64,000 nucleotides of DNA from Vibrio lentus (GTDB lineage Bacteria > Pseudomonadota > Gammaproteobacteria > Enterobacterales > Vibrionaceae). Of the stretch, positions 36,131-46,417 are shown one piece after another (within the stretch, counting starts at the first letter, position 1; every line of letters begins with the position of its first letter). Location: the NCBI RefSeq assembly GCF_030409755.1, contig NZ_JAUFQE010000002.1, positions 806,001 through 870,000 of the forward strand. The letters run 5' to 3'. The notes under the pieces are model-generated. The model saw only the letters and a program-made list of their open reading frames with translations, was not told the DNA's origin and ran no database searches. A program made the position numbers and the translations under genes.

Positions 36131-37240
36131 ATGAATTCATTTAATTGGGATAAAAACTTTGAAACAGGCATTGGTGTCGTAGACGAACAACATCAATACC
36201 TCGTTGGTTTTATCAATCACTACGGAAACCTGCTGTCAGAGAATACGATCTCTATAGACGACATGAGCGTCGCTTTACTCGACCTCACTCGCTATGCCGA
36301 ATTTCACTTTAAAGAAGAAGAATCTTTGATGAGAGATTGCGGACTCTATGACTTACACATTGAAGAGCACATCAAAGTGCATCGTGTGTTTATGCAAGAT
36401 ATCTACAGCATGCAAGCTTTCATCTTGGAAGAAGATCAGGCGTCAGCACGTCACCTACTGGACTTCCTCATCCATTGGCTTGCTTATCACATCCTCGGCA
36501 TCGACCAAAACATGGCGCGACAAGTGGCCGCGATAGAAGAGGGCGCAACACCCCTCCAAGCCTTTGAGGCAGAAGAAAAGCAGCAAGACTCGTCAACCAT
36601 CCCTTTATTGGCCGCGCTTAAAGGCTTATTTGAACAAGTCTCTGAACGCAACAAACAGTTGTTACGCTTTAATCAGTTACTCGAAGACAAAGTCGAGGAA
36701 CGTACGGCAGAGTTAAAACAAGCGAATAAGAAACTTGAAGAACTGTCCTTAACAGACTCACTCACTAATTTGCCTAACCGTCGCTGCGCTTTTAAACAGT
36801 TGGCCGTGCATTGGCAAGACTCCAAAGAACTTGGTGTGCCTTTAGTGTGCATTATGATTGATGCCGACCACTTCAAGCGCATTAATGACACCAGTGGCCA
36901 TGATGCAGGCGATTTGGTGCTAAAAACCCTCTCGCGCGAACTGAAAAACACATTCCGCAACGATGATATTGTGTGCCGATTAGGGGGCGATGAATTCTTG
37001 GTGATTTGTCCTGATACCGATCTTAAAGGGGGCATGCACATCGCGGAAACGACTCGACAGAAAGTGTCTGAATTAGAGGTCGAGACCGGCAACCAAGCTT
37101 GGATTGGCAGCATTAGTGTCGGTGTGGCTGAAATGACCCAAGAATTCGAAACCATGAATGAATTGATTAAAGCGGCTGATGAGTCCGTTTATTTAGCGAA
37201 AAACGCGGGGAAGAACAGCGTTTGTTCGATTCAGATTTAG
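36131..37240 (+). CDS. bacteriohemerythrin-GGDEF diguanylate cyclase
   Basis: A 369-aa cytoplasmic protein from ATG 36131. Residues 1-135: hemerythrin domain with iron-ligand pattern (DEQHQYL, HFKEEE, HIKVH, HWLAYHILGID). Residues about 150-205: coiled-coil linker (VEERTAELKQANKKLEEL). Residues about 205-365: GGDEF domain with an intact RLGGDEF catalytic loop and the RNDD inhibitory I-site five residues before it. It makes c-di-GMP, likely in response to O2 or redox state (inference from the hemerythrin domain), with product inhibition. No EAL domain. It appears monocistronic. Confidence 0.92.
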   Translation: MNSFNWDKNFETGIGVVDEQHQYLVGFINHYGNLLSENTISIDDMSVALLDLTRYAEFHFKEEESLMRDCGLYDLHIEEHIKVHRVFMQDIYSMQAFILEEDQASARHLLDFLIHWLAYHILGIDQNMARQVAAIEEGATPLQAFEAEEKQQDSSTIPLLAALKGLFEQVSERNKQLLRFNQLLEDKVEERTAELKQANKKLEELSLTDSLTNLPNRRCAFKQLAVHWQDSKELGVPLVCIMIDADHFKRINDTSGHDAGDLVLKTLSRELKNTFRNDDIVCRLGGDEFLVICPDTDLKGGMHIAETTRQKVSELEVETGNQAWIGSISVGVAEMTQEFETMNELIKAADESVYLAKNAGKNSVCSIQI

Positions 37241-38535
<1,295 letters not shown>

Positions 38536-38553
38536 TCCGGGGCAGTCAAAACT

Positions 38554-40941
38554 ATGAAATTCAGTGAATCTTGGCTACGCGAGTGGGTTAAACCTGCAAT
38601 TAACAGCGAAGAGCTAGCTCACCAAATCACTATGGCTGGTTTGGAAGTTGACGATGTAGAACCTGTTGCTGGTGAATTCACCGGCGTTAAAGTAGGTAAA
38701 GTGGTTGAGTGCGGTCAGCACCCAGACGCAGACAAACTACAAGTTACAAAAATTGATATCGGCGAAGAAGAGCTTTTAGACATCGTTTGTGGTGCATCTA
38801 ACTGTCGTCTTGGCCTAACTGTAGCAGTAGCAACGGTTGGCGCAGTACTTCCTGGTGACTTCAAAATCAAGAAAGCAAAACTACGTGGCGTTCCATCGCA
38901 CGGCATGCTTTGTTCTTTCTCTGAGCTAGGTATCGACGTAGAGTCTGACGGCATCCTTGAGCTACCAGAAGGCACAACGCTAGGTATGGACGTACGTGAG
39001 CTTCTAGAGCTTAACGACGTAACTATCGACGTAGACCTAACAGCAAACCGCGCAGACTGCTTCAGCATCCGTGGCCTTGCTCGTGAAGTTGGCGTACTAA
39101 ACCGCGCAGACGTTACAGAGCCAACAGTTGACGCTGTTGCAACAAGCATTGAAGACACAGTATCTGTTGAAATTAAAGCAACTGATGCTTGTCCACGTTA
39201 CCTTGGCCGTGTGGTTAAGAACGTAAACGTGAAAGCGGAATCTCCAATCTGGATGCAAGAAAAACTGCGCCGTTGTGGTATCCGTTCAATCGACCCAGTT
39301 GTAGACATCACAAACTACGTGATGCTAGAGCAAGGCCAACCAATGCACGCATTTGATCTTGCTAAGATCGAAGGCGGTATCGTAGTTCGTCTAGCAGAGC
39401 AGGGCGAAAAGCTAACACTTCTAGATGGCAACGAAGCTGAACTAAACAGCAACACACTTGTTATCGCAGACCAAAACAAAGCACTAGCAATCGCTGGTAT
39501 CTTTGGCGGTCAAGATTCAGGTGTTACTACTGAAACAACTGACGTACTTCTTGAAGCTGCATTCTTCGCACCGGATCACATCCGTGGTCGCGCACGTGCT
39601 TACGGCCTTCACACAGATTCTTCTCTACGTTTCGAACGTGGTGTTGATTCAACTCTACAAGCAGCAGCAATGGAGCGTGCAACACAGCTTCTAGTTGAAA
39701 TCTGCGGTGGTGAAGTTGCGCCAGTAAACGGCAGCGAATCTGAAGCTGATCTACCAAAAGCAAACGTAGTTGCTCTACGTCGCGCTAAGCTAGACAGCCT
39801 ACTAGGTCACGAAATCCCATCTACAGACGTAGTGGAAATTCTTACTCGCCTAGGTTGTGAAGTTGAGACTACGGACGCAGGTTGGACGGCAACGTCTCCA
39901 TCTTGGCGTTTTGATATCGCAATCGAGCAAGACCTAATTGAAGAAGTAGGTCGTATCTACGGTTACGATAACATTCCAAACCAAGCGCCTAAAGCGGCAC
40001 TTAAAATGAATGACCACAAAGAAGCTAACCAACCGCTTAAGCGCGTTCGTGACCTTCTTGTAGACCGTGGCTACCACGAAGCAATCACATACAGCTTCGT
40101 AGAACCAGAACAGCAAAAACTTGTTGTACCTGGTGTTGAGCCGCTAATCCTGCCATTCCCAATCTCTGCGGACATGTCAGCAATGCGTCTTGGCCTAATC
40201 CAAGGTCTTCTAAACACAGTTGTTCACAACCAGAAGCGTCAACAGTCTCGCGTTCGTCTATTCGAATCAGGCCTACGTTTCATCCCTGAAGCAACAGCTG
40301 AAAACGGCATGCGCCAAGAAATGATGCTTGCGGGCGTTATCTCTGGTACTCGTGGCGAAGAGCACTGGGACATGGCAACTAACACTGTAGATTTCTTCGA
40401 TCTTAAAGGTGACCTAGAAGCTGTTCTTGAGCTTTCTGCAAACGAAATCGCATACAGCTTCAAATCTGCTAAGCACCCAGCACTTCACCCAGGTCAAACT
40501 GCGGCTATCGTAGTAGACGGCAAAGAAGTGGGTATCATTGGTACTGTTCACCCAGAACTAGAGCGTAAGTTTGGTCTTAACGGCCGTACTATCGTATTCG
40601 AAATCGAATGGGCAGCTATCAACACTCGCGTGCTTCCAGAAGCAGTAGCCGTATCTAAGTTCCCTGCAAACCGTCGTGATATCGCAGTAGTTGTTGACGA
40701 AGCAGTAGCTTCTGGCGACATCGTAGAAGCGTGTATCGCAGCTGGTGGCGAATTCCTAACAGGCGCTAAACTGTTCGACGTATACGTTGGTCAAGGCGTT
40801 GAAGAAGGTAAGAAGAGCCTAGCAATCGCACTTAGCCTACAGTCTGTAGAGCGCACACTTGAAGATGCAGACATCGCTGGTTCAGTAGATGCTATCGTAG
40901 CTTCAATCTCAGAGAAATTCGGCGCAGCACTTCGCGACTAA
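38554..40941 (+). CDS. pheT: phenylalanyl-tRNA synthetase beta subunit
   Basis: 795 aa, the E. coli length. Domains in order: EMAP/tRNA-binding-like domain (about 40-148), B3/B4 editing region, B5, the catalytic-like core and C-terminal anticodon-binding FDX-ACB domain (about 700-793, starting [14 protein letters not shown]). Both pheST genes are rich in preferred codons, as expected for highly expressed genes. A strong terminator follows and the variable region begins beyond it. Confidence 0.98.
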   Translation: MKFSESWLREWVKPAINSEELAHQITMAGLEVDDVEPVAGEFTGVKVGKVVECGQHPDADKLQVTKIDIGEEELLDIVCGASNCRLGLTVAVATVGAVLPGDFKIKKAKLRGVPSHGMLCSFSELGIDVESDGILELPEGTTLGMDVRELLELNDVTIDVDLTANRADCFSIRGLAREVGVLNRADVTEPTVDAVATSIEDTVSVEIKATDACPRYLGRVVKNVNVKAESPIWMQEKLRRCGIRSIDPVVDITNYVMLEQGQPMHAFDLAKIEGGIVVRLAEQGEKLTLLDGNEAELNSNTLVIADQNKALAIAGIFGGQDSGVTTETTDVLLEAAFFAPDHIRGRARAYGLHTDSSLRFERGVDSTLQAAAMERATQLLVEICGGEVAPVNGSESEADLPKANVVALRRAKLDSLLGHEIPSTDVVEILTRLGCEVETTDAGWTATSPSWRFDIAIEQDLIEEVGRIYGYDNIPNQAPKAALKMNDHKEANQPLKRVRDLLVDRGYHEAITYSFVEPEQQKLVVPGVEPLILPFPISADMSAMRLGLIQGLLNTVVHNQKRQQSRVRLFESGLRFIPEATAENGMRQEMMLAGVISGTRGEEHWDMATNTVDFFDLKGDLEAVLELSANEIAYSFKSAKHPALHPGQTAAIVVDGKEVGIIGTVHPELERKFGLNGRTIVFEIEWAAINTRVLPEAVAVSKFPANRRDIAVVVDEAVASGDIVEACIAAGGEFLTGAKLFDVYVGQGVEEGKKSLAIALSLQSVERTLEDADIAGSVDAIVASISEKFGAALRD

Positions 40942-40965
40942 TCTCTTCTGATAGATAGAAAAATC

Positions 40966-40992
40966 AAAGGCCTCGCATTGCGAGGCCTTTTT
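40966..40992 (+). terminator. pheT terminator (GGCCTCGC family)
   Basis: Eleven-base stem AAAGGCCTCGC / GCGAGGCCTTT, loop ATT, then T-run. The GGCCTCGC/GCGAGGCC core recurs in six hairpins downstream. Confidence 0.93.
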
Positions 40993-41513
40993 GTTTTAAG
41001 TTATTGATTATATTGGTTTTCTATCTTTCAGTTCGGCATGCCTGCAAGTTATACCATGTTAAACGTTCCTTTGATTTTTAGCGAAGACAAAAAGGACAGA
41101 TAACATGGGTAGATACAAGTACAAGTAAACATCCCACGTTATGTAGAAGAAAGGACGTGTGGAACAGCAACGATCAGCGCTGGGCTCGACAAAAAGTCCC
41201 CTCTTAGGTACTAATGTAAAGCTACCTTCTTTAAGTGGTAATAGCTTACTTTGAAAGGGAGAGTACAAGTATATGTAGGCTTGGTACTTGGTTGCAATGA
41301 GTTCGCTTGTCAATTTACGGAGCTAAGAAAGTTTGTTAAAAAGTTTTAGCTAAAGCAAAAATAGAATCCTCCCATCTATCTATATGAAAGCAAAGTCTCG
41401 ACTTATAGTTAAAAAAATGCAACTGATAGCACTGTGCGTGGTAGAATTTCGTATCGACATTTTTGAAACTACAGTCCATGCCGGATTGATTAGAATTCAT
41501 GTAGGAGTACAAG
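40993..41513. other. intergenic region between pheT and the DRT3 module
   Basis: About 520 bp, AT-rich, no gene seen. It contains a short tandem ACAAGTACAAGTA near 41113-41125. An extended -10 (TGGTAGAAT, 41439-41447) could start the drt3a transcript about 65 bp before its TTG. AGGAG at 41503-41507 is a good ribosome binding site for that TTG. Confidence 0.45.
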
Positions 41514-42824
41514 TTGTTTGACCAATCATTTTCTGTCAAAAATTTTAGAAAAATATACGACATTGATCGACAAAATAAAGGAAGGATTGAAGCTGATTAC
41601 TTTCCTGAAGCATACAAGGCTAGATTGAAAATCAATCAATTGAAAAAGCTTGTTAAGATATTAGTAAATAAGAAAAAAGTAGGTCAGATAACTGCCGAAA
41701 GATTTCAAGTTAGGAAAGATAAGTTTAATGAACTTATAATTAAAAGAAACGAGCAGTATAACGAATTAATAAATGAAAATCTTAAAAATATCGTAAGTAC
41801 TGTCGGAAAAAAAGGATATTCCCTGCCTTTAACAAAACTATCAAATCAAGTTAGAAATAAAGATGTTTTTTCTATAGGAAATAATGTTGAGGCTATTTTT
41901 GTTTCAAAGCATATTCAATATACTTTAGGGTCTCTTTTTAATGTAAGTATTAACCATAGAGATTTGATTGTTAGTAGGTTAAGTACATTAGCTAAAGATA
42001 CTAGCCCAAAATATATAGTTAGAGCAGATATAGAGAGTTTTTACGAGTCGATTTGTCATAAAAAATTACTAAATATATTACATTCATCTCCTAAGTTGTC
42101 TGTAACTCCGAGAAGAGTTATTACACAATTAATAAGAGAATTTAGTCGGGTTATAGGAAAAGATGTAGGACTGCCTAGGGGAGTAGGATTAAGTTCCTAT
42201 TTATCTGAGGTTTACATGAATGATGTAGATGATAAGATTGGACGGTTACAGGATATTACATATTATGAAAGATATGTTGACGATTTGATTGTTATTTTCT
42301 CTCCAACTAAAACAGAAAATACCACCGAGTATATTAAAAAAATTGACGCTATAGTCAAATATAAAGGTCTAAAATTAAATAGTAAAACAAGCGAAATAGA
42401 CTTATACAAGCAAGACAACGGTTCGTTTGATTATCTTGGTTATAAATTCAAATTATCATCTGGCTCTTGTGAGATAAGATTGAGTAATAATAAATGTAAA
42501 AAAATTAGAGATAGAGTAATAAAATCGTTTGATGAGTACAATAATACATTACATAAAACCCCAGGAAAGGCATACAAAAATCTAATAATAAGACTTAGAT
42601 TCTTAACTGGTAATACCCGGCTGTATAATAGTAAGTCAAAAGCATTTGTTGGAGTATACTTTAGTAATAAGTTTATAAACTCAACTTCAGATTTAAAAGG
42701 CCTTGACCACTTTCTTTATTCCCAAGCGAATAATCTACAAGACCACAAGTTAAAGAAAAGGATAAATAAGTTATCTTTTGAAAATGGATTCGATCAGAAA
42801 ATTTTCTATCGAAGAACTAAGTAA
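41514..42824 (+). CDS. drt3a: antiviral reverse transcriptase Drt3a (DRT type 3)
   Basis: A 436-aa reverse transcriptase of the defence-associated class. Seen: motif A RADIESFYES with catalytic Asp172, motif B GLPRGVGLSSYLSEVYM and motif C YVDD (254-257). There is no maturase or endonuclease domain, so not a group II intron protein. The start is TTG with AGGAG seven bases upstream. Very AT-rich and Lys/Asn-rich compared with pheST next door, so acquired. Paired 20 bp upstream of a second, longer RT, as in DRT3 (UG3 plus UG8). As I recall published work, Drt3a copies an ACACAC template in the partner ncRNA to make poly(GT). Confidence 0.87.
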   Translation: MFDQSFSVKNFRKIYDIDRQNKGRIEADYFPEAYKARLKINQLKKLVKILVNKKKVGQITAERFQVRKDKFNELIIKRNEQYNELINENLKNIVSTVGKKGYSLPLTKLSNQVRNKDVFSIGNNVEAIFVSKHIQYTLGSLFNVSINHRDLIVSRLSTLAKDTSPKYIVRADIESFYESICHKKLLNILHSSPKLSVTPRRVITQLIREFSRVIGKDVGLPRGVGLSSYLSEVYMNDVDDKIGRLQDITYYERYVDDLIVIFSPTKTENTTEYIKKIDAIVKYKGLKLNSKTSEIDLYKQDNGSFDYLGYKFKLSSGSCEIRLSNNKCKKIRDRVIKSFDEYNNTLHKTPGKAYKNLIIRLRFLTGNTRLYNSKSKAFVGVYFSNKFINSTSDLKGLDHFLYSQANNLQDHKLKKRINKLSFENGFDQKIFYRRTK

Positions 42825-42844
42825 TATGTCAAAGGTATGGAAGA

Positions 42845-44875
42845 ATGTCTAAAAAAGCACTATCTATTAACTTTCCGGTAGAAAGAGCTGTTCTTTCAGA
42901 TTTTCTTCCATTTGAGGTTCCAATTACATTTTCGAATAGACATTATTACAGTTTTCTAGTAAAAAACAAAATAAAACATGATGGTTTAAACTTCAGTTGG
43001 ATTACAGAAGATGAAGCTTTAAATAAGTTAATACTTATTCTATTAGGCCTTGAACAATCTACGACATTAGTTGAAATAAATATAGATGGAATTTCGTTTA
43101 CTAAAACAGATATAAAATATCCAAATTTACCAAGTATAGCTTTTACATTTCCTATCTCTCATAAGCATAATAGGTATCGATATTTATCGGTTATTCACCC
43201 TAAAGGGCAGGTGTTAGGAGTTGACTTCTACGACAAGTATAGAGACATCATTACTTACTATTCAGATCTTAGTCCTCTTAGCTTAAGATCCGCAAAAAAA
43301 GTAGCTGGGTGCACTTACATAGACACAAAATCTTTAATAGAGAGTTATGATAATGATGACATTGGTATTGAACTAGATGGCCAGAACTACGAAAATTTAA
43401 AGTCCTTCTTTGTTTATAAAAAGTATAAGAATATTTTTGAGTTTTACGAATCTCCAGATCATCATTGGTGTGAAAAACGCTTCAATTTCCTATCGAAACT
43501 AGATGTTTCTCATTGTTTTGATTCGATTTATACTCACTCAATTGCTTGGGCTGTTTCAACAAAAAGTTATGCAAAACAAAATCTAAATAAGACGAAATCA
43601 ACATTTTCTTTTAAGTTCGATCAACTTATGCAGAGATTAAATTACAATGAAACTAATGGGATATTGATAGGGCCTGAGCTTTCTAGAATCTTCGCTGAAA
43701 TTATAATGCAGTCAATTGACAATAATGTTGTCTACAATTTAAATGAAAATGGACTGTTACTGGGTGAAGATTATCAAATTTATCGTTATGTTGATGATTA
43801 TTTCATTTTTTATAATGATAGTAATGTTTTTGACAAAGTAAAGCATAATCTACAAACCGATTTAAGGTCATATAAATTAGGGTTAAATAGTCATAAAGAA
43901 GAGACGTATTCAAGACCGATAATAACACCAATTACAATCGCAAAAAAGAAAATAGCAGATCTTATTTCAGAGAAAATAAAATATAATAAAGAATCAAATG
44001 AAGGAGTTGATGAATATAATATCTATATCCACCAAAGCAGTTTATCTACCGACTTTAAGTCTATTGTTTCTGATTCAGGTATTACGTATTCGGATATATT
44101 GAACTATGCTCTTTCTATAATTGAAAAGAAAGTTAAGAAAATATTTAAAGATTATATTGATATAAATGATAGTGAGTCTAAAGAAAGGCAAATTATAAAT
44201 GCTCTTGTATCAGTGGTTAATTTTTCATACTTTATCTACTCCGTATCACCTAAAGTGAACAGCACAATAAAGTTATGTAGAATAATACAGAGGATAATTT
44301 TGTTTATTAAAGATAATAAGTTGGGTGTTGAATACCAGCATATAATATTTAAATGTATCTTTGATAACTCATGTTCTATTTTGGATAAATATTCTATAAG
44401 CAAGGCTACACCAATTGAAACACTATATTTGTTAGTTTTAATACGACAGTTGGGTAAGTACTATTGGTTAGATGAATTTACGTTGATTAAATATTTTAAT
44501 ATAAAAGATAATGGTCACGAGCTGATTTTTGATGATCATCTTAATTATTTTTCAATAACATCACTTCTTTTCTACATAAGTGACAAAAAGAGATATACCT
44601 TCATTAAGGAAGGGCTAATTAAACATATTGAATATATTTATGAATCAAAGAATGACTCGTTATTAGATGAATCGGAAATGGTTCATTTAACATTAGACCT
44701 CATTTCATGCCCGTATGTTAGCCTCTCTTTCAAGAAGAGTTTACTTTCTAGATACGATATAGAGAAGAGCTTAGTAAAGCGAATTATTTCGAAGAACAAG
44801 TTTTGGTTTACGAAGTGGAATGAGTTTGATTTTGCAAAAGAACTGGACGCAAAGCTAAGTAAAGACGTATACTAA
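42845..44875 (+). CDS. drt3b: antiviral reverse transcriptase Drt3b (DRT type 3)
   Basis: A 676-aa second reverse transcriptase. Motif A KLDVSHCFDSIYTHS with Asp220, motif B TNGILIGPELSRIFAEII, motif C YVDD (315-318). The RT core is central (about 205-350). A long helical C-terminal region of about 320 residues has no recognised domain. Order and sizes match the UG8 member of DRT3. As I recall, Drt3b makes the complementary poly(AC) strand without a nucleic acid template. All catalytic Asp are present, so the system should be active. Same AT-rich composition as drt3a. Confidence 0.87.
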   Translation: MSKKALSINFPVERAVLSDFLPFEVPITFSNRHYYSFLVKNKIKHDGLNFSWITEDEALNKLILILLGLEQSTTLVEINIDGISFTKTDIKYPNLPSIAFTFPISHKHNRYRYLSVIHPKGQVLGVDFYDKYRDIITYYSDLSPLSLRSAKKVAGCTYIDTKSLIESYDNDDIGIELDGQNYENLKSFFVYKKYKNIFEFYESPDHHWCEKRFNFLSKLDVSHCFDSIYTHSIAWAVSTKSYAKQNLNKTKSTFSFKFDQLMQRLNYNETNGILIGPELSRIFAEIIMQSIDNNVVYNLNENGLLLGEDYQIYRYVDDYFIFYNDSNVFDKVKHNLQTDLRSYKLGLNSHKEETYSRPIITPITIAKKKIADLISEKIKYNKESNEGVDEYNIYIHQSSLSTDFKSIVSDSGITYSDILNYALSIIEKKVKKIFKDYIDINDSESKERQIINALVSVVNFSYFIYSVSPKVNSTIKLCRIIQRIILFIKDNKLGVEYQHIIFKCIFDNSCSILDKYSISKATPIETLYLLVLIRQLGKYYWLDEFTLIKYFNIKDNGHELIFDDHLNYFSITSLLFYISDKKRYTFIKEGLIKHIEYIYESKNDSLLDESEMVHLTLDLISCPYVSLSFKKSLLSRYDIEKSLVKRIISKNKFWFTKWNEFDFAKELDAKLSKDVY

Positions 44876-44879
44876 TTGC

Positions 44880-45060
44880 ATAGCGCATCAGGTAACCTTA
44901 ATGGTTGTTGGCAACCACACACACCAGCGCACAAGGGTATAACTGTCCTACGCATGGAGGTTTTACTTGGAAAGATTAACCTGAGTTTTTCCGTTGCGAC
45001 GACTCCCTACTACTATAGCTTTAGGCCTATGTAGTAGGGAGGACTCAAAGCTATTAAACT
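44880..45060 (+). ncRNA. candidate DRT3 non-coding RNA
   Basis: Starts right after the drt3b stop. Seen: a short hairpin GGTTG-TTGG-CAACC (44903-44916), immediately followed by ACACACAC (44917-44924), then an unpaired-looking linker, then a strong 11-bp stem CTCCCTACTAC / GTAGTAGGGAG (45003-45041) with a structured loop. No ORF covers it. An AC-repeat next to a hairpin is what the DRT3 template RNA should carry. Ends are estimates; I see no clean promoter or terminator. Confidence 0.7.
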
Positions 45061-45304
45061 TGATAAACTTCAAGCTCCATTCCTTAATCTCTTCTATTAG
45101 TTTTACAATCTAATTACTTTCTGTAAGTCACGCTGATACAAACTATATATTTAGTTAGGCACTTTAAACTCTGCCCTAATGTTTCTAGTTTGAATTATAC
45201 TTTATTATCACTCTTGACCCGTCTACAACTTCACACTTTATAGTGACTATATTGATTGAGAGGGGCGCTTTCTGTGTTCCCTCTAAAGTAAGTAGAGAGA
45301 CACT
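45061..45304. other. intergenic region upstream of hydrolase gene
   Basis: About 245 bp, AT-rich, no gene seen. Presumably the promoter of the secreted hydrolase and the right edge of the DRT3 insert. Confidence 0.35.
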
Positions 45305-46177
45305 ATGAAACGTTTAATTCTAAACATCACATTCTTGGTATTCATGGTACTTGGTAGCTTTAATGCCATGGCTCATGACTCAATGGTTAAGTACGGTATT
45401 GCGATATCTCACGATGGTGAGCAAATTGCGTATGGCAAAAGTGGGAGCGGGGATACGGCACTGATCCTCATTCACGGTTGGAGCTTAGACAGCAGGCTTT
45501 GGCAAAACCAAGTGAGTGAGTTTTCAAAGCAGTACCAAGTGATCACCATGGACTTAGCAGGGCACGGTAACTCGTCGTTCAACCGCGAAGAGTACACCAT
45601 GGTTGCGTTCGCTGAAGACATCAAAGCCGTAATCGAGAAAGAACAACTCGAATCCATCATCTTAGTTGGCCATTCCATGGCGGGTGGTGTTATTGCAGAA
45701 GCCGCTAAAATGATGCCGAAAAGAGTGAAGGGCATTATTGGTGTCGACACGTCGCAAAACGTCGCTCTAGCGGTTTCACAAAGCGACCTAGATGCAATGA
45801 CCAAACCTTTTGAAGCAGACTTTCAAGCGGGCATTACTATGTTCGTGAAAGACTCGCTACCAAAAGACGTAGACGCAGATTTACTTTACTGGGTAACGCA
45901 AGATATGGCCTCAGCGCCTCCAGTTATCGCAATAAACCAGTTTCGCCATTATCTAGGCCAATACGTGACAGGCGAAGCACACCGCGTGTATGAGAACGTG
46001 AATGTGCCAGTAATATTGGTTAATGCTCGCCTATGGCCAACGGACTCAGAAGCGAACAAGAAACACATCAAAGATTACAGCATTTACTACATTGAAGACT
46101 CAGGTCACTTCCCAATGCTAGAGCAACCACAGCAATTCAACACAACGTTAATGAAAGCGGTGAAGTCAGTGAAGTAG
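45305..46177 (+). CDS. secreted alpha/beta hydrolase, intact copy at hotspot
   Basis: A 290-aa exported hydrolase. Signal peptide MKRLILNITFLVFMVLGSFN then AMA-H. Oxyanion region LIHGWSLDSRLW, nucleophile elbow GHSMAGG (Ser near 124) and catalytic His in DSGHFPMLE (near 269). The substrate is unknown. Its last 80 codons recur at 48419-48662, and shorter pieces at 49293-49430 and 49662-49702. The gene thus marks the attachment side of the cargo region. A GGCCTCGC terminator follows. Confidence 0.88.
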   Translation: MKRLILNITFLVFMVLGSFNAMAHDSMVKYGIAISHDGEQIAYGKSGSGDTALILIHGWSLDSRLWQNQVSEFSKQYQVITMDLAGHGNSSFNREEYTMVAFAEDIKAVIEKEQLESIILVGHSMAGGVIAEAAKMMPKRVKGIIGVDTSQNVALAVSQSDLDAMTKPFEADFQAGITMFVKDSLPKDVDADLLYWVTQDMASAPPVIAINQFRHYLGQYVTGEAHRVYENVNVPVILVNARLWPTDSEANKKHIKDYSIYYIEDSGHFPMLEQPQQFNTTLMKAVKSVK

Positions 46178-46217
46178 GGCAGTTGTATTTATTAAAAGCC
46201 GTTAGATAGATAAAACT

Positions 46218-46245
46218 AAGGCCTCGCGATTGCGAGGCCTTTTTG
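46218..46245. terminator. GGCCTCGC-family terminator, after hydrolase gene
   Basis: AAGGCCTCGC / GCGAGGCCTT with a GATT loop and T-run; preceded by GATAGATAAAACT, which is shared with later copies. Confidence 0.9.
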
Positions 46246-46275
46246 TTAGGTGGAGGTTCTAAATTTGGATTGGAA

Positions 46276-46386
46276 ATGAGTGAATACGACACTTCAGTGA
46301 TACCTCCAGCCCAACTAGATAAAAAGCATCCTATACTACGACATGATATGAAATTTGATGCTTTAGTTATTAAAAATGAAAAGTAA
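46276..46386 (+). CDS. possible 36-aa ORF, likely remnant
   Basis: Open frame MSEYDTSVIPPAQLDKKHP... ending at 46386. There is no good ribosome binding site. The frame continues open upstream, so it may be the tail of a lost gene rather than a real small protein. No family recognised. Confidence 0.2.
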   Translation: MSEYDTSVIPPAQLDKKHPILRHDMKFDALVIKNEK

Positions 46387-46417
46387 CTAAGCTGAGAGCA
46401 CGCAAAAGGAACAGACG

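Noticed and set aside
38715..39158. 147-aa minus-strand ORF inside pheT
   Set aside because: Antisense shadow of a strongly codon-biased gene; Ser/Arg-rich composition typical of such shadows.
41514..44875. Group II intron or retron as the source of the two RTs
   Set aside because: No maturase or endonuclease domain, no intron ends or domain V hairpin seen, and two different RTs in tandem fit DRT3 better than a retron, which has one RT and an msr-msd.
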